Part shown: one piece after another, positions 21,517 to 31,448 of the stretch | How the letters are laid out: the number at the start of each line of letters is the position of its first letter | How positions within the stretch are numbered: position 1 is the stretch's first letter | DNA from: Streptomyces venezuelae | Lineage (GTDB): Bacteria; Actinomycetota; Actinomycetes; Streptomycetales; Streptomycetaceae | Length of the DNA: 64,000 nt | Reading direction: 5' to 3' | Assembly: GCF_008642275.1 (NCBI RefSeq) | Contig: NZ_CP029189.1 | Span: forward strand, 4,438,501 to 4,502,500 | The notes under the pieces: model-generated | Databases searched by the model: none | Told to the model about the DNA's origin: nothing | Seen by the model: the letters and a program-made list of their open reading frames with translations, nothing else | Translations under genes and position numbers: made by a program

Positions 21517-21596
21517 AGGAGAGGCCGCGGGATCCAGTCCCGCAGCCGACCGGGAGCCAGAGCGTTTCCACATAGAGACAGGACTACGGAGTAGCC

Positions 21597-21905
21597 ATGG
21601 CGGGACAGAAGATCCGCATCCGGCTCAAGGCCTACGACCACGAGGTCATCGACTCCTCGGCGAAGAAGATCGTCGAGACGGTGACCCGCACTGGTGCGTC
21701 GGTCGCGGGCCCGGTGCCGCTGCCCACTGAGAAGAACGTGTACTGCGTCATCAAGTCGCCGCACAAGTACAAGGACTCGCGCGAGCACTTCGAGATGCGC
21801 ACGCACAAGCGCCTGATCGACATCCTCGACCCGACCCCCAAGACCGTTGACTCGCTGATGCGCCTGGACCTTCCGGCCGGCGTTGACATCGAGATCAAGC
21901 TCTGA
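21597..21905 (+). CDS. rpsJ: 30S ribosomal protein S10 (NusE)
   Basis: S10 (102 residues, [19 protein letters not shown]) is a 30S head protein and also acts, as NusE with NusB, in transcription antitermination. Conserved features include [16 protein letters not shown] and the [23 protein letters not shown] loop. The ATG follows GGAGTAGCC. As first gene of the S10 operon it lies behind an unusually long, structured leader that may regulate the whole unit. Confidence 0.98.
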   Translation: MAGQKIRIRLKAYDHEVIDSSAKKIVETVTRTGASVAGPVPLPTEKNVYCVIKSPHKYKDSREHFEMRTHKRLIDILDPTPKTVDSLMRLDLPAGVDIEIKL

Positions 21906-21919
21906 GAGGCGTCGAGAAG

Positions 21920-22564
21920 ATGGCAAAGCAGATCAAGGGCGTCCTGGGCGAGAAGCTCGGCATGACCCAGGTCTGGGACGAGAACAACCGTGTCGTCCCG
22001 GTGACCGTGGTCAAGGCCGGACCCTGCGTCGTTACCCAGGTCCGTACGAACGACATCGACGGCTACGAGTCGGTCCAGATCGCCTTCGGCGAGATCGACC
22101 CGCGCAAGGTGAACAAGCCCCTCAAGGGCCACTTCGCCAAGGCCGACGTGACCCCCCGCCGCCACCTGGTGGAGCTCCGCACCTCCGACGCCAGCGAGTA
22201 CACGCTCGGCCAGGAGATCACTGCTGAGGTGTTCGAGTCCGGCGTCAAGGTTGACGTCACGGGCAACAGCAAGGGCAAGGGCTTCGCCGGTGTCATGAAG
22301 CGGCACAACTTCCGGGGCCTCGGCGCCGGTCACGGTGTGCAGCGCAAGCACCGCTCCCCCGGTTCGATCGGTGGCTGCGCCACCCCTGGGCGTGTCTTCA
22401 AGGGCATGCGCATGGCCGGTCGCATGGGTAACGAGCGTGTCACCACCCAGAACCTGACCATCCACGCGGTTGACGCGGAGAAGGGTCTGCTCCTCATCAA
22501 GGGTGCGGTCCCCGGTCCGAACGGCGGCCTCGTCCTGGTCCGTACCGCGGCCAAGGGGGCTTGA
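21920..22564 (+). CDS. rplC: 50S ribosomal protein L3
   Basis: L3 (214 residues, [21 protein letters not shown]) binds near the peptidyl transferase centre and starts 50S assembly. The glycine-rich loop with [34 protein letters not shown], which reaches toward the active site, is intact. It starts 14 bases after rpsJ with GAGAGGCG as ribosome site, and rplD follows after four bases. Confidence 0.98.
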   Translation: MAKQIKGVLGEKLGMTQVWDENNRVVPVTVVKAGPCVVTQVRTNDIDGYESVQIAFGEIDPRKVNKPLKGHFAKADVTPRRHLVELRTSDASEYTLGQEITAEVFESGVKVDVTGNSKGKGFAGVMKRHNFRGLGAGHGVQRKHRSPGSIGGCATPGRVFKGMRMAGRMGNERVTTQNLTIHAVDAEKGLLLIKGAVPGPNGGLVLVRTAAKGA

Positions 22565-22568
22565 GGTA

Positions 22569-23219
22569 ATGAGCACCATTGACATCCTTTCGCCGGCAGG
22601 CGACAAGGCCGGTACCGTCGAGCTCCCCGCGGAGATCTTCGACGCGAAGACCAGCGTTCCGCTGATCCACCAGGTCGTTGTCGCTCAGCTGGCTGCTGCC
22701 CGTCAGGGCACGCACAAGACCAAGCGTCGCGGCGAAGTCCGTGGTGGTGGCCGCAAGCCGTACCGCCAGAAGGGCACCGGCCGCGCGCGCCAGGGTTCGA
22801 CCCGTGCGCCGCAGTTCGTCGGCGGTGGCGTCGTCCACGGCCCGCAGCCGCGTGACTACTCCCAGCGGACCCCGAAGAAGATGAAGGCCGCCGCCCTCCG
22901 CGGTGCCCTCTCGGACCGTGCGCGTCACTCCCGCATCCACGTCGTCACCGGCGTGGTCGAGGGTGCCGCCTCCACGAAGGCCGCCAAGACGCTGTTCGGC
23001 AAGATCTCGGAGCGCAAGAACCTGCTCCTGGTCGTCGACCGCGCCGAAGAGGCCGCGTGGCTGTCCGCCCGCAACCTGCCCCAGGTTCACATCCTGGAGC
23101 CGGGCCAGCTGAACACGTACGACGTGATCGTCTCTGACGACGTGGTCTTCACCCAGGCCGCTTTCGAGTCCTTCGTGTCTGGCCCCAAGGCCGATGAGAC
23201 CGAAGGGAGCGACGCCTGA
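22569..23219 (+). CDS. rplD: 50S ribosomal protein L4
   Basis: L4 (216 residues) lines the peptide exit tunnel; in E. coli it also represses its own operon. The ATG at 22569, four bases after rplC, gives [20 protein letters not shown]; in-frame sequence further upstream overlaps rplC. The basic extended loop ([38 protein letters not shown]) is typical. The stop overlaps the rplW start (TGATG), implying coupled translation. Confidence 0.97.
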   Translation: MSTIDILSPAGDKAGTVELPAEIFDAKTSVPLIHQVVVAQLAAARQGTHKTKRRGEVRGGGRKPYRQKGTGRARQGSTRAPQFVGGGVVHGPQPRDYSQRTPKKMKAAALRGALSDRARHSRIHVVTGVVEGAASTKAAKTLFGKISERKNLLLVVDRAEEAAWLSARNLPQVHILEPGQLNTYDVIVSDDVVFTQAAFESFVSGPKADETEGSDA

Positions 23220-23542
23220 TGTCTGAGGCGACCGTTACCAGCAAGACCTTCACCGACCCGCGTGACCTGCTGATCAAGCCGGTTGTGTCGGAGAAGAGCT
23301 ACGCGCTGCTGGACGAGAACAAGTACACGTTCATCGTCGCGCCCGGCGCCAACAAGACCCAGATCAAGCAGGCCGTGGAAGCGGTCTTCTCGGTCAAGGT
23401 CACCGGGGTCAACACGATCAACCGTCAGGGTAAGCGCAAGCGCACCAAGACCGGTTTCGGCAAGCGCGCCAACACCAAGCGCGCCATCGTGACCCTTGCC
23501 GAGGGCAACCGTATCGACATCTTCGGCGGCCAGGCCTCCTAA
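23219..23542 (+). CDS. rplW: 50S ribosomal protein L23
   Basis: L23 (107 residues) sits at the tunnel exit and docks trigger factor and SRP. The core [28 protein letters not shown] and the [25 protein letters not shown] segment are intact. The N-terminal residues [12 protein letters not shown] are a short actinobacterial addition. It overlaps rplD by one base. Confidence 0.97.
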   Translation: MSEATVTSKTFTDPRDLLIKPVVSEKSYALLDENKYTFIVAPGANKTQIKQAVEAVFSVKVTGVNTINRQGKRKRTKTGFGKRANTKRAIVTLAEGNRIDIFGGQAS

Positions 23543-23581
23543 CGGAGGTCTAGTCGTCCGGAATCGGACGAGGACTGAGAA

Positions 23582-24418
23582 ATGGGTATCCGCAAGTACA
23601 AGCCGACGACCCCGGGCCGTCGTGGCTCCAGCGTCGCCGACTTTGTCGAGATCACGCGGTCCACGCCGGAGAAGTCGCTGGTTCGCCCCCTGCACAGCAA
23701 GGGCGGCCGTAACAACACCGGTCGGATCACCGTTCGCCACCAGGGTGGTGGACACAAGCGCGCCTACCGCGTGATCGACTTCCGTCGTCACGACAAGGAC
23801 GGCGTGCCGGCCAAGGTCGCGCACATCGAGTACGACCCCAACCGCACCGCGCGCATCGCGCTCCTGCACTACGCGGACGGCGAGAAGCGCTACATCATCG
23901 CGCCGAAGGCTCTGAAGCAGGGCGACCGGATTGAGAACGGCCCCACGGCCGACATCAAGCCCGGTAACAACCTCGCGCTCCGCAACATCCCGGTCGGTAC
24001 CACGATCCACGCGATCGAGCTCCGTCCCGGTGGTGGCGCCAAGTTCGCCCGTTCCGCGGGTGCCTCCGTGCAGCTGCTGGCGAAGGAGGGCACCATGGCC
24101 CACCTTCGTATGCCGTCCGGTGAGATCCGTCTCGTCGACGCGCGCTGCCGCGCCACGGTCGGCGAGGTCGGCAACGCCGAGCAGTCGAACATCAACTGGG
24201 GCAAGGCCGGCCGCATGCGCTGGAAGGGCGTTCGCCCGTCCGTCCGCGGTGTCGCGATGAACCCGGTTGACCACCCGCACGGTGGTGGTGAGGGCAAGAC
24301 CAGTGGTGGTCGCCACCCGGTCTCCCCGTGGGGTCAGAAGGAGGGTCGTACTCGCTCGCCGAAGAAGGCTTCGAGCAAGTACATCGTCCGCCGCCGCAAG
24401 ACGAACAAGAAGCGCTAG
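23582..24418 (+). CDS. rplB: 50S ribosomal protein L2
   Basis: L2 (278 residues, [20 protein letters not shown]) binds 23S rRNA close to the peptidyl transferase centre and helps subunit joining. The signature [18 protein letters not shown] near the C-terminus is complete. The start follows GGACTGAGAA; a 39-base gap separates it from rplW and 12 bases from rpsS. Confidence 0.98.
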   Translation: MGIRKYKPTTPGRRGSSVADFVEITRSTPEKSLVRPLHSKGGRNNTGRITVRHQGGGHKRAYRVIDFRRHDKDGVPAKVAHIEYDPNRTARIALLHYADGEKRYIIAPKALKQGDRIENGPTADIKPGNNLALRNIPVGTTIHAIELRPGGGAKFARSAGASVQLLAKEGTMAHLRMPSGEIRLVDARCRATVGEVGNAEQSNINWGKAGRMRWKGVRPSVRGVAMNPVDHPHGGGEGKTSGGRHPVSPWGQKEGRTRSPKKASSKYIVRRRKTNKKR

Positions 24419-24430
24419 GAGCGGGTTTAG

Positions 24431-24712
24431 ATGCCGCGCAGTCTCAAGAAGGGGCCCTTCGTCGACGACCACCTCGTAAAGAAGGTGGACGTCCAGAACG
24501 AAGCCGGCACCAAGAACGTCATCAAGACCTGGTCCCGTCGCTCGATGATCATCCCCAGCATGCTGGGTCACACCATCGCGGTGCACAACGGCAAGACCCA
24601 CGTCCCGGTGTTCGTCACCGAGTCGATGGTCGGCCACAAGCTCGGCGAGTTCTCGCCGACTCGCACCTTCCGCGGCCACGTCAAGGACGACCGGAAGTCG
24701 AAGCGCCGCTAA
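24431..24712 (+). CDS. rpsS: 30S ribosomal protein S19
   Basis: S19 (93 residues, [19 protein letters not shown]) forms a complex with S13 in the 30S head and contacts the aminoacyl-site tRNA. The conserved [30 protein letters not shown] and [13 protein letters not shown] segments are present. GAGCGGG provides the ribosome site. Confidence 0.98.
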   Translation: MPRSLKKGPFVDDHLVKKVDVQNEAGTKNVIKTWSRRSMIIPSMLGHTIAVHNGKTHVPVFVTESMVGHKLGEFSPTRTFRGHVKDDRKSKRR

Positions 24713-24755
24713 AGGCGGGGTGGTTACGACTATGACTTACACCGAAGGGACAACC

Positions 24756-25103
24756 ATGGAAGCCAGGGCCCAGGCGCGGTACATCCGCGTCACGCCCATG
24801 AAGGCCCGCCGCGTGGTGGACCTTATCCGTGGCATGGATGCCACGGAGGCTCAGGCGGTCCTGCGTTTCGCCCCGCAGGCCGCGAGCGTGCCGGTTGGCA
24901 AGGTGCTGGACAGCGCCATCGCCAACGCCGCACACAACTACAACCACCCGGACGCCTCCACGCTGGTCATCAGCGAGGCGTACGTGGACGAGGGCCCGAC
25001 CCTGAAGCGGTTCCGTCCGCGTGCCCAGGGCCGTGCCTACCGGATCCGCAAGCGGACCAGCCACATCACCGTGGTCGTCAGCAGCAAGGAAGGTTCCCGG
25101 TAA
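24756..25103 (+). CDS. rplV: 50S ribosomal protein L22
   Basis: L22 (115 residues, [23 protein letters not shown]) has a long hairpin that lines the exit tunnel, where changes affect macrolide action. The ATG at 24756 has GAAGGGA five bases upstream and matches the usual Streptomyces N-terminus; the earlier in-frame starts at 24720 and 24732 would add residues not found in the family. The stop overlaps rpsC (TAATG). Confidence 0.96.
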   Translation: MEARAQARYIRVTPMKARRVVDLIRGMDATEAQAVLRFAPQAASVPVGKVLDSAIANAAHNYNHPDASTLVISEAYVDEGPTLKRFRPRAQGRAYRIRKRTSHITVVVSSKEGSR

Positions 25104-25945
25104 TGGGCCAGAAGGTAAACCCGCACGGGTTCCGACTCGGCATCACCACCGACTTCAAGTCGCGTTGGTACGCCGACAAGCTGTACAAGGACTACGTCAA
25201 GGAAGACGTCGCCATCCGTCGGATGATGACGTCCGGCATGGAGCGCGCCGGCATCTCGAAGGTTGAGATCGAGCGCACCCGTGACCGCGTGCGTGTGGAC
25301 ATCCACACCGCCCGTCCTGGCATCGTCATCGGCCGCCGCGGCGCCGAGGCGGACCGCATCCGCGGTGACCTGGAGAAGCTGACCGGCAAGCAGGTCCAGC
25401 TGAACATCCTCGAGGTCAAGAACCCGGAGCTCGACGCTCAGCTGGTGGCCCAGGCCGTCGCCGAGCAGCTCTCCTCCCGCGTCTCCTTCCGTCGCGCCAT
25501 GCGTAAGAGCATGCAGGGCACGATGAAGGCCGGCGCCAAGGGCATCAAGATCCAGTGTGGCGGCCGTCTCGGCGGCGCCGAGATGTCCCGCTCCGAGTTC
25601 TACCGCGAGGGTCGTGTGCCGCTGCACACGCTGCGCGCGAACGTGGACTACGGCTTCTTCGAGGCCAAGACCACCTTCGGCCGTATCGGTGTGAAGGTCT
25701 GGATCTACAAGGGCGACGTCAAGAACATCGCCGAGGTTCGCGCCGAGAACGCTGCGGCCCGTGCGGGTAACCGCCCGGCCCGTGGCGCGCAGGGCGCTGG
25801 CGACCGTCCCGCCGGCCGTGGTGGCCGTGGTGGCGAGCGCGGCGGCCGTGGTGGCCGCAAGCCGCAGCAGGCTGCTGGTGCCGAGGCCCCCAAGGCCGAC
25901 GCTCCCGCCGCCGCTCCGGCCGAGAGCACCGGAACGGAGGCCTGA
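25103..25945 (+). CDS. rpsC: 30S ribosomal protein S3
   Basis: S3 (280 residues, [18 protein letters not shown]) is part of the mRNA entry channel helicase. The KH domain GXXG-like segment [15 protein letters not shown] lies near residues 73-87. After about residue 212 comes a tail rich in Gly, Arg, Ala and Pro ([17 protein letters not shown]), longer than in most phyla but usual in actinobacteria. It overlaps rplV by one base; rplP starts five bases later. Confidence 0.97.
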   Translation: MGQKVNPHGFRLGITTDFKSRWYADKLYKDYVKEDVAIRRMMTSGMERAGISKVEIERTRDRVRVDIHTARPGIVIGRRGAEADRIRGDLEKLTGKQVQLNILEVKNPELDAQLVAQAVAEQLSSRVSFRRAMRKSMQGTMKAGAKGIKIQCGGRLGGAEMSRSEFYREGRVPLHTLRANVDYGFFEAKTTFGRIGVKVWIYKGDVKNIAEVRAENAAARAGNRPARGAQGAGDRPAGRGGRGGERGGRGGRKPQQAAGAEAPKADAPAAAPAESTGTEA

Positions 25946-25950
25946 CCGTC

Positions 25951-26370
25951 ATGCTGATCCCTCGTAGGGTCAAGCACCGCAAGCAGCACCACCCGAAGCG
26001 CAGCGGTATGGCCAAGGGCGGTACTGAGGTCTCGTTCGGCGAGTACGGCATCCAGGCGCTTACCCCCGCCTACGTGACGAACCGCCAGATCGAGTCCGCT
26101 CGTATCGCCATGACCCGCCACATCAAGCGTGGCGGCAAGGTCTGGATCAACATCTACCCGGACCGCCCGCTCACGAAGAAGCCGGCCGAGACCCGCATGG
26201 GTTCCGGTAAGGGTTCGCCGGAGTGGTGGATCGCGAACGTGCACCCGGGTCGGGTCATGTTCGAGCTGTCCTACCCGAACGAGAAGATTGCGCGTGAGGC
26301 CCTCACTCGTGCGGCTCACAAGCTGCCGATGAAGTGCCGGATCGTCAAGCGCGAGGCAGGTGAGTCGTGA
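25951..26370 (+). CDS. rplP: 50S ribosomal protein L16
   Basis: L16 (139 residues, [19 protein letters not shown]) organises the aminoacyl- and peptidyl-site region of the 50S subunit. The segment [25 protein letters not shown] is the family signature. Its stop overlaps the rpmC start (TGATG). Confidence 0.98.
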   Translation: MLIPRRVKHRKQHHPKRSGMAKGGTEVSFGEYGIQALTPAYVTNRQIESARIAMTRHIKRGGKVWINIYPDRPLTKKPAETRMGSGKGSPEWWIANVHPGRVMFELSYPNEKIAREALTRAAHKLPMKCRIVKREAGES

Positions 26371-26594
26371 TGGCGGCCGGTACCAAGGCGTCCGAGCTGC
26401 GCGAGCTCGGCAACGAAGAGCTCGTTGGCAAGCTGCGCGAGGCCAAGGAGGAGCTGTTCAAGCTCCGCTTCCAGGCGGCCACGGGTCAGCTGGAGAACAA
26501 CGGCCGGCTCAAGTCCGTCCGTAAGGACATCGCTCGCATCTACACCCTGATGCACGAGCGTGAGCTCGGTATCGAGACGGTGGAGAGCGCCTGA
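26370..26594 (+). CDS. rpmC: 50S ribosomal protein L29
   Basis: L29 (74 residues, [22 protein letters not shown]) is a two-helix protein at the tunnel exit. The ATG at 26370 overlaps the rplP stop and is preferred to the adjacent GTG at 26367. The [22 protein letters not shown] signature is present. It overlaps rpsQ by one base. Confidence 0.96.
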   Translation: MAAGTKASELRELGNEELVGKLREAKEELFKLRFQAATGQLENNGRLKSVRKDIARIYTLMHERELGIETVESA

Positions 26595-26875
26595 TGAGCG
26601 AGAACAACGTGACTGAGAAGACCGAGCGCGGTTTCCGCAAGACCCGTGAGGGTCTGGTCGTCAGCGACAAGATGGACAAGACCGTCGTCGTCGCCGTCGA
26701 GGACCGCGTCAAGCACGCCCTGTACGGCAAGGTCATCCGCCGTACGAACAAGCTCAAGGCTCACGACGAGCAGAACGCTGCCGGTGTCGGCGACCGCGTC
26801 CTCATCATGGAGACGCGTCCGCTGTCGGCGAGCAAGCGCTGGCGCATCGTCGAGATCCTCGAGAAGGCCAAGTAA
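26594..26875 (+). CDS. rpsQ: 30S ribosomal protein S17
   Basis: S17 (93 residues) is a primary 16S rRNA-binding OB-fold protein. The core starts at [30 protein letters not shown] after a short [11 protein letters not shown] extension. It is the last gene of the overlapping S10 series; two hairpins follow before rplN. Confidence 0.97.
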   Translation: MSENNVTEKTERGFRKTREGLVVSDKMDKTVVVAVEDRVKHALYGKVIRRTNKLKAHDEQNAAGVGDRVLIMETRPLSASKRWRIVEILEKAK

Positions 26876-26879
26876 TTCG

Positions 26880-26899
26880 TCCGGGGGGTTTCCCCCGGA
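26880..26899 (+). terminator. hairpin after rpsQ (partial terminator or attenuator)
   Basis: TCCGGGGG (26880-26887) pairs with CCCCCGGA (26892-26899) around GTTT. A second stem (GGGGGCT with AGCCCCC) lies at about 26920-26952. Both precede rplN by less than 100 bases, so they may reduce rather than stop read-through. Confidence 0.55.
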
Positions 26900-26981
26900 T
26901 TCGTTCCGCCAGGCTCGGTGGGGGCTGCGCTCTCCGGAGTGAAGCCCCCGCCGGGAACCGGCAGACAAACAGGAGATACAC

Positions 26982-27350
26982 GTGATCCAGCAGGAGTCGC
27001 GACTGCGTATCGCCGACAACACTGGTGCGAAGGAGATCCTTTGCATCCGTGTTCTCGGTGGTTCCGGTCGCCGCTACGCGGGCATCGGTGACGTCATCGT
27101 CGCCACCGTCAAGGACGCGATCCCCGGTGGCAACGTGAAGAAGGGTGACGTCGTCAAGGCGGTCATCGTTCGCACCGTCAAGGAGCGTCGCCGCCAGGAC
27201 GGCTCGTACATCCGCTTCGACGAGAACGCCGCCGTCATTCTGAAGAACGACGGCGACCCTCGCGGCACCCGTATCTTCGGCCCGGTGGGCCGTGAGCTGC
27301 GCGAGAAGAAGTTCATGAAGATCATCTCGCTCGCGCCGGAGGTGCTGTAA
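26982..27350 (+). CDS. rplN: 50S ribosomal protein L14
   Basis: L14 (122 residues, [20 protein letters not shown]) contacts 16S rRNA at an intersubunit bridge. The motif [20 protein letters not shown] and the C-terminal [23 protein letters not shown] are typical. It starts with GTG behind AGGAGA. The gene opens the spc-type run. Confidence 0.98.
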   Translation: MIQQESRLRIADNTGAKEILCIRVLGGSGRRYAGIGDVIVATVKDAIPGGNVKKGDVVKAVIVRTVKERRRQDGSYIRFDENAAVILKNDGDPRGTRIFGPVGRELREKKFMKIISLAPEVL

Positions 27351-27352
27351 GC

Positions 27353-27664
27353 ATGAAGATCAAGAAGGGCGACCTGGTTCAGGTCATCACCGGTAAGGAC
27401 AAGGGCAAGCAGGGCAAGGTCATCGTCGCCTTCCCCGCCGAGAACCGCGTCCTGGTCGAGGGTGTCAACCGGGTCAAGAAGCACACCAAGGCTGCGCAGA
27501 ACCAGGCCGGTGGCATTGTGATCACCGAGGCCCCGGTCCACGTCAGCAACGTTCAGCTGGTTGTGGAGAAGGACGGCAAGAAGGTCGTCACCCGCGTCGG
27601 CTACCGCTTCGACGACGAGGGCAACAAGATCCGCGTTGCCAAGCGGACGGGTGAGGACATCTGA
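27353..27664 (+). CDS. rplX: 50S ribosomal protein L24
   Basis: L24 (103 residues, [23 protein letters not shown]) is an early assembly protein with a KOW motif in its first 30 residues. The ATG lies two bases after rplN, and the stop overlaps the rplE start (TGATG). Confidence 0.97.
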   Translation: MKIKKGDLVQVITGKDKGKQGKVIVAFPAENRVLVEGVNRVKKHTKAAQNQAGGIVITEAPVHVSNVQLVVEKDGKKVVTRVGYRFDDEGNKIRVAKRTGEDI

Positions 27665-28215
27665 TGGCTACCACTCCGCGTCTCAAGACGAAGTACCGCG
27701 AGGACATCGCGGGCAAGCTGCGTGAGGAGTTCTCCTACGAGAACGTCATGCAGATCCCCGGCCTCGTGAAGATCGTGGTCAACATGGGTGTGGGCGACGC
27801 CGCCCGCGACTCCAAGCTGATCGACGGCGCCATCAAGGACCTGACGACGATCACCGGTCAGAAGCCGGCCGTCACGAAGGCCCGCAAGTCCATCGCGCAG
27901 TTCAAGCTGCGCGAGGGTCAGCCGATCGGCTGCCACGTCACCCTCCGTGGTGACCGTATGTGGGAGTTCCTGGACCGTACGCTGTCGCTCGCGCTGCCGC
28001 GTATCCGTGACTTCCGTGGTCTGTCGCCGAAGCAGTTCGACGGCCGCGGTAACTACACCTTCGGTCTCACGGAGCAGGTCATGTTCCACGAGATCGACCA
28101 GGACAAGATCGACCGTACCCGGGGTATGGACATCACCGTGGTCACCACGGCGACCAACGACGCTGAGGGCCGCGCGCTCCTTCGTCACCTCGGCTTCCCC
28201 TTCAAGGAGGCGTAA
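27664..28215 (+). CDS. rplE: 50S ribosomal protein L5
   Basis: L5 (183 residues) binds 5S rRNA and peptidyl-site tRNA. The segments [43 protein letters not shown] and [19 protein letters not shown] are intact. It overlaps rplX by one base and precedes rpsZ by five. Confidence 0.98.
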   Translation: MATTPRLKTKYREDIAGKLREEFSYENVMQIPGLVKIVVNMGVGDAARDSKLIDGAIKDLTTITGQKPAVTKARKSIAQFKLREGQPIGCHVTLRGDRMWEFLDRTLSLALPRIRDFRGLSPKQFDGRGNYTFGLTEQVMFHEIDQDKIDRTRGMDITVVTTATNDAEGRALLRHLGFPFKEA

Positions 28216-28220
28216 GCGAG

Positions 28221-28406
28221 ATGGCGAAGAAGGCTCTCATCGCGAAGGCTGCCCGCAAGCCCAAGTTCGGTGTGCGTGCGTACACCCGCTGCCAGCGCTG
28301 CGGTCGTCCCCACTCCGTGTACCGCAAGTTCGGCCTGTGCCGCGTGTGCCTTCGTGAGATGGCTCACCGTGGCGAGCTGCCGGGCGTGACCAAGAGCTCC
28401 TGGTAA
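28221..28406 (+). CDS. rpsZ: 30S ribosomal protein S14, zinc-binding type
   Basis: This short S14 (61 residues) has the zinc-binding pattern Cys24-X2-Cys27 and Cys40-X2-Cys43 ([22 protein letters not shown]). Many actinobacteria also carry a longer, cysteine-free S14 elsewhere that substitutes under zinc limitation; none is in this window. GAGGCGTAAGCGAG gives the ribosome site. A hairpin (28408-28435) follows. Confidence 0.97.
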   Translation: MAKKALIAKAARKPKFGVRAYTRCQRCGRPHSVYRKFGLCRVCLREMAHRGELPGVTKSSW

Positions 28407-28407
28407 T

Positions 28408-28435
28408 TCCCTTCCGTCCGTAAGGACTTGGGAAG
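28408..28435 (+). terminator. hairpin between rpsZ and rpsH
   Basis: TTCCC and GGGAA arms enclose an inner GTCC-GTAA-GGAC stem. The 222-base gap to rpsH also holds TAGGCT (28490-28495), a possible -10 without a clear -35. The feature suggests that rpsH may have its own promoter in addition to read-through. Confidence 0.4.
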
Positions 28436-28628
28436 TTCCAGAGACTCTCGGTAAGCATCTGGTCGGTGGGTGCCCAGCGCCGCATGCCGTAGGCTTGTGG
28501 GGTTGGGCGTCCGCCGCCCTATCGACTTACTACGCCGTAGGTCCCCGCACCGCACCCGTCCCGCCACTGAGTGGGGAGAGGGATGGCGCATACAGGAAAC
28601 CCCGGCGAGAGAGGCCGAAGGCCACTTC

Positions 28629-29027
28629 ATGACCATGACTGACCCGATCGCAGACATGCTGACCCGTCTGCGTAACGCTAACTCGGCGTACCACGACACC
28701 GTCGTGATGCCGCACAGCAAGATCAAGTCGCACATCGCAGAGATCCTCAAGCAGGAGGGTTTCATCACCGGCTGGAAGGTCGAGGACGCCGAGGTCGGCA
28801 AGAACCTCGTCCTCGAGCTGAAGTTCGGGCCGAACCGTGAGCGCTCCATCGCGGGCATCAAGCGGATCTCGAAGCCCGGTCTGCGCGTGTACGCGAAGTC
28901 CACCAACCTGCCGAAGGTGCTCGGCGGCCTGGGCGTGGCGATCATCTCCACGTCGCACGGTCTGCTCACCGGCCAGCAGGCAGGCAAGAAGGGCGTAGGT
29001 GGGGAAGTCCTCGCCTACGTCTGGTAG
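28629..29027 (+). CDS. rpsH: 30S ribosomal protein S8
   Basis: S8 (132 residues, [20 protein letters not shown]) binds central-domain 16S rRNA and in E. coli represses the spc operon. The ATG at 28629 has GAAGG seven bases upstream; in-frame sequence before it is leader. The C-terminal [26 protein letters not shown] is the family signature. It is followed after 20 bases by rplF. Confidence 0.97.
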   Translation: MTMTDPIADMLTRLRNANSAYHDTVVMPHSKIKSHIAEILKQEGFITGWKVEDAEVGKNLVLELKFGPNRERSIAGIKRISKPGLRVYAKSTNLPKVLGGLGVAIISTSHGLLTGQQAGKKGVGGEVLAYVW

Positions 29028-29047
29028 TCGGGAACGGAGGAAAAGCA

Positions 29048-29587
29048 ATGTCGCGAATCGGCAAGCTCCCCATCCAGGTTCCCGCCGGTGTGGACGTCAC
29101 CATCGATGGCAGCACGGTCTCGGTGAAGGGCCCCAAGGGTTCCCTGAGCCACACCGTTAAGGCTCCCATCGCCGTCGCCAAGGGCGAGGACGGCGTTCTG
29201 AACGTCACCCGTCCGAACGACGAGCGTCAGAACAAGGCCCTGCACGGCCTGTCCCGCACGCTGGTGGCGAACATGATCACCGGTGTGACCACGGGATACG
29301 TCAAGGCTCTCGAGATCAGCGGTGTCGGTTACCGTGTCCTGGCGAAGGGCTCCAACCTGGAGTTCCAGCTGGGTTACAGCCACCCGATCCTGGTGGAGGC
29401 GCCCGAGGGCATCTCCTTCAAGGTCGAGTCGCCGACCAAGTTCACGGTCGAGGGCATCGACAAGCAGAAGGTCGGCGAGGTCGCCGCCAACATCCGCAAG
29501 CTGCGGAAGCCCGACCCGTACAAGGCCAAGGGTGTCAAGTACGCCGGCGAGGTCATCCGCCGCAAGGTCGGAAAGGCTGGTAAGTAG
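29048..29587 (+). CDS. rplF: 50S ribosomal protein L6
   Basis: L6 (179 residues, [20 protein letters not shown]) consists of two similar domains and helps form the factor-binding region. The C-terminal [24 protein letters not shown] is diagnostic. GGAACGGAGG precedes the ATG; rplR starts two bases after the stop. Confidence 0.98.
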   Translation: MSRIGKLPIQVPAGVDVTIDGSTVSVKGPKGSLSHTVKAPIAVAKGEDGVLNVTRPNDERQNKALHGLSRTLVANMITGVTTGYVKALEISGVGYRVLAKGSNLEFQLGYSHPILVEAPEGISFKVESPTKFTVEGIDKQKVGEVAANIRKLRKPDPYKAKGVKYAGEVIRRKVGKAGK

Positions 29588-29589
29588 CC

Positions 29590-29973
29590 ATGGCATACGG
29601 TGTGAAGATCGCCAAGGGCGACGCGTACAAGCGCGCTGCCAAGGCTCGCCGCCACATCCGCATCCGCAAGAACGTCTCGGGTACGGCGGAGCGTCCGCGC
29701 CTCGTCGTGACGCGTTCGAACCGCAACATCGTTGCTCAGGTCATCGACGACCTCCAGGGCCACACCCTGGCGTCGGCGTCGACCCTGGACGCTTCGATCC
29801 GCGGTGGCGAAGGCGACAAGAGCTCGCAGGCCCAGGCTGTCGGCGCGCTCGTCGCCGAGCGTGCCAAGGCTGCGGGTGTCGAGACCGTCGTGTTCGACCG
29901 CGGTGGCAACCGATACGCCGGGCGCATTGCCGCTCTGGCTGACGCCGCCCGCGAAGCCGGGCTGAAGTTCTAA
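29590..29973 (+). CDS. rplR: 50S ribosomal protein L18
   Basis: L18 (127 residues) carries 5S rRNA into the 50S subunit. The basic head [24 protein letters not shown] and the C-terminal [26 protein letters not shown] are typical. It is followed after 45 bases by rpsE. Confidence 0.98.
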   Translation: MAYGVKIAKGDAYKRAAKARRHIRIRKNVSGTAERPRLVVTRSNRNIVAQVIDDLQGHTLASASTLDASIRGGEGDKSSQAQAVGALVAERAKAAGVETVVFDRGGNRYAGRIAALADAAREAGLKF

Positions 29974-30018
29974 GCCCCGGTTCCGGGACTCACGGACGTA
30001 ACAGAGAGAGGTAATCCA

Positions 30019-30621
30019 ATGGCTGGACCCCAGCGCCGCGGAAGCGGTGCCGGTGGCGGCGAGCGGCGGGACCGGAAGGGTCGCGACGGTGGCCCTGCCG
30101 CCGAGAAGACCGCTTACGTTGAGCGCGTTGTCGCGATCAACCGCGTCGCCAAGGTTGTCAAGGGTGGTCGCCGCTTCAGCTTCACCGCGCTGGTCGTGGT
30201 GGGCGACGGTGACGGCACGGTAGGTGTCGGTTACGGCAAGGCCAAGGAAGTTCCCGCGGCCATCGCCAAGGGTGTCGAGGAAGCCAAGAAGAACTTCTTC
30301 AAGGTTCCGCGCATCCAGGGCACCATCCCTCACCCGATCCAGGGCGAGAAGGCTGCGGGCGTCGTCCTGCTGAAGCCTGCTTCCCCCGGTACCGGTGTTA
30401 TCGCCGGTGGCCCGGTGCGCGCCGTTCTGGAGTGCGCCGGCGTTCACGACATCCTGTCGAAGTCCCTGGGCTCCGACAACGCGATCAACATCGTGCACGC
30501 GACCGTGGCGGCCCTCCAGGGCCTGCAGCGTCCCGAGGAGATCGCGGCTCGCCGTGGTCTGCCCCTCGAGGACGTCGCCCCCGCGGCTCTGCTTCGTGCA
30601 CGTGCCGGGGCGGGTGCGTAA
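30019..30621 (+). CDS. rpsE: 30S ribosomal protein S5
   Basis: S5 (200 residues) acts in decoding fidelity and the mRNA entry channel. The double-stranded RNA-binding-like core [32 protein letters not shown] follows a Gly/Arg-rich head of about 30 residues ([19 protein letters not shown]), which is common in actinobacteria. AGAGAGAGG is the ribosome site. The stop overlaps the rpmD start (TAATG). Confidence 0.98.
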   Translation: MAGPQRRGSGAGGGERRDRKGRDGGPAAEKTAYVERVVAINRVAKVVKGGRRFSFTALVVVGDGDGTVGVGYGKAKEVPAAIAKGVEEAKKNFFKVPRIQGTIPHPIQGEKAAGVVLLKPASPGTGVIAGGPVRAVLECAGVHDILSKSLGSDNAINIVHATVAALQGLQRPEEIAARRGLPLEDVAPAALLRARAGAGA

Positions 30622-30803
30622 TGGCTCGCCTCAAGATCACGCAGACGAAGTCGTACATCGGCAGCAAGCAGAACCACCGCGACACGCTGCGTTCGCTCGG
30701 GCTCAAGCGCCTGAACGACGTCGTCGTCAAGGAGGACCGCCCCGAGTTCCGCGGAATGGTTCACACCGTCCGCCACCTCGTGACGGTTGAGGAGGTTGAC
30801 TAA
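30621..30803 (+). CDS. rpmD: 50S ribosomal protein L30
   Basis: L30 (60 residues, [21 protein letters not shown]) is a small protein of the 50S solvent side. The ATG at 30621 overlaps the rpsE stop by one base; the frame continues upstream inside rpsE but is not used. rplO starts two bases after the stop. Confidence 0.96.
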   Translation: MARLKITQTKSYIGSKQNHRDTLRSLGLKRLNDVVVKEDRPEFRGMVHTVRHLVTVEEVD

Positions 30804-30805
30804 TC

Positions 30806-31261
30806 ATGGCTGAGAACAGCCCGCTGAAGGCCCACAACCTCCGTCCCGCCCCCGGCGCCAAGACCGCGAAGACCCGTGTCGGTCGTGGTGAGGCGTCGAA
30901 GGGTAAGACGGCCGGTCGTGGTACGAAGGGCCAGAAGGCCCGTTACCAGATCCCGCAGCGCTTCGAGGGTGGGCAGATGCCCCTCCACATGCGCCTGCCG
31001 AAGCTCAAGGGCTTCAAGAACCCGTTCCGCACCGAGTTCCAGGTTGTCAACCTGGACAAGCTCGGCGCCCTCTACCCCGAGGGTGGAGAAGTCACGGTGG
31101 CCGACCTGGTCGCCAAGGGCGCGGTTCGCAAGAACAGCCTCGTCAAGGTCCTGGGCCAGGGCGAGATCTCCGTGGCGCTGCAGGTTTCGGTTGACGCCGT
31201 CTCCGCCTCCGCCAAGGAGAAGATTGCCGCTGCCGGCGGCACCGTCACCGAGCTCGTCTAA
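30806..31261 (+). CDS. rplO: 50S ribosomal protein L15
   Basis: L15 (151 residues) is a late-assembly protein with the Gly-rich head [23 protein letters not shown] and the [19 protein letters not shown] signature. It closes the spc ribosomal run; a strong hairpin separates it from secY. Confidence 0.98.
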   Translation: MAENSPLKAHNLRPAPGAKTAKTRVGRGEASKGKTAGRGTKGQKARYQIPQRFEGGQMPLHMRLPKLKGFKNPFRTEFQVVNLDKLGALYPEGGEVTVADLVAKGAVRKNSLVKVLGQGEISVALQVSVDAVSASAKEKIAAAGGTVTELV

Positions 31262-31291
31262 GACGATTTCAGTGGCTGAATAGCTCGAAAC

Positions 31292-31331
31292 CCGACCGGG
31301 GATGCCTCACATATGGGGCATCCCCGGTCGG
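31292..31331 (+). terminator. hairpin between rplO and secY
   Basis: A perfect 15-bp stem (31292-31306 with 31317-31331) with a 10-base loop lies 31 bases after rplO. A weak promoter, TTCCAC (31335-31340) and TAAGGT (31359-31364) with 18-base spacing, lies just downstream and could drive secY-adk. Confidence 0.75.
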
Positions 31332-31448
31332 TCGTTCCACGGAAGGCACACTCGCCGGTAAGGTGGCGTGCACCTTTGCTTTGTCGTATTCGTCGATCCC
31401 TCAGACCGTCACCTCTGACGCAGTAGCGCGGGGGTCGCAGGAGGCACC

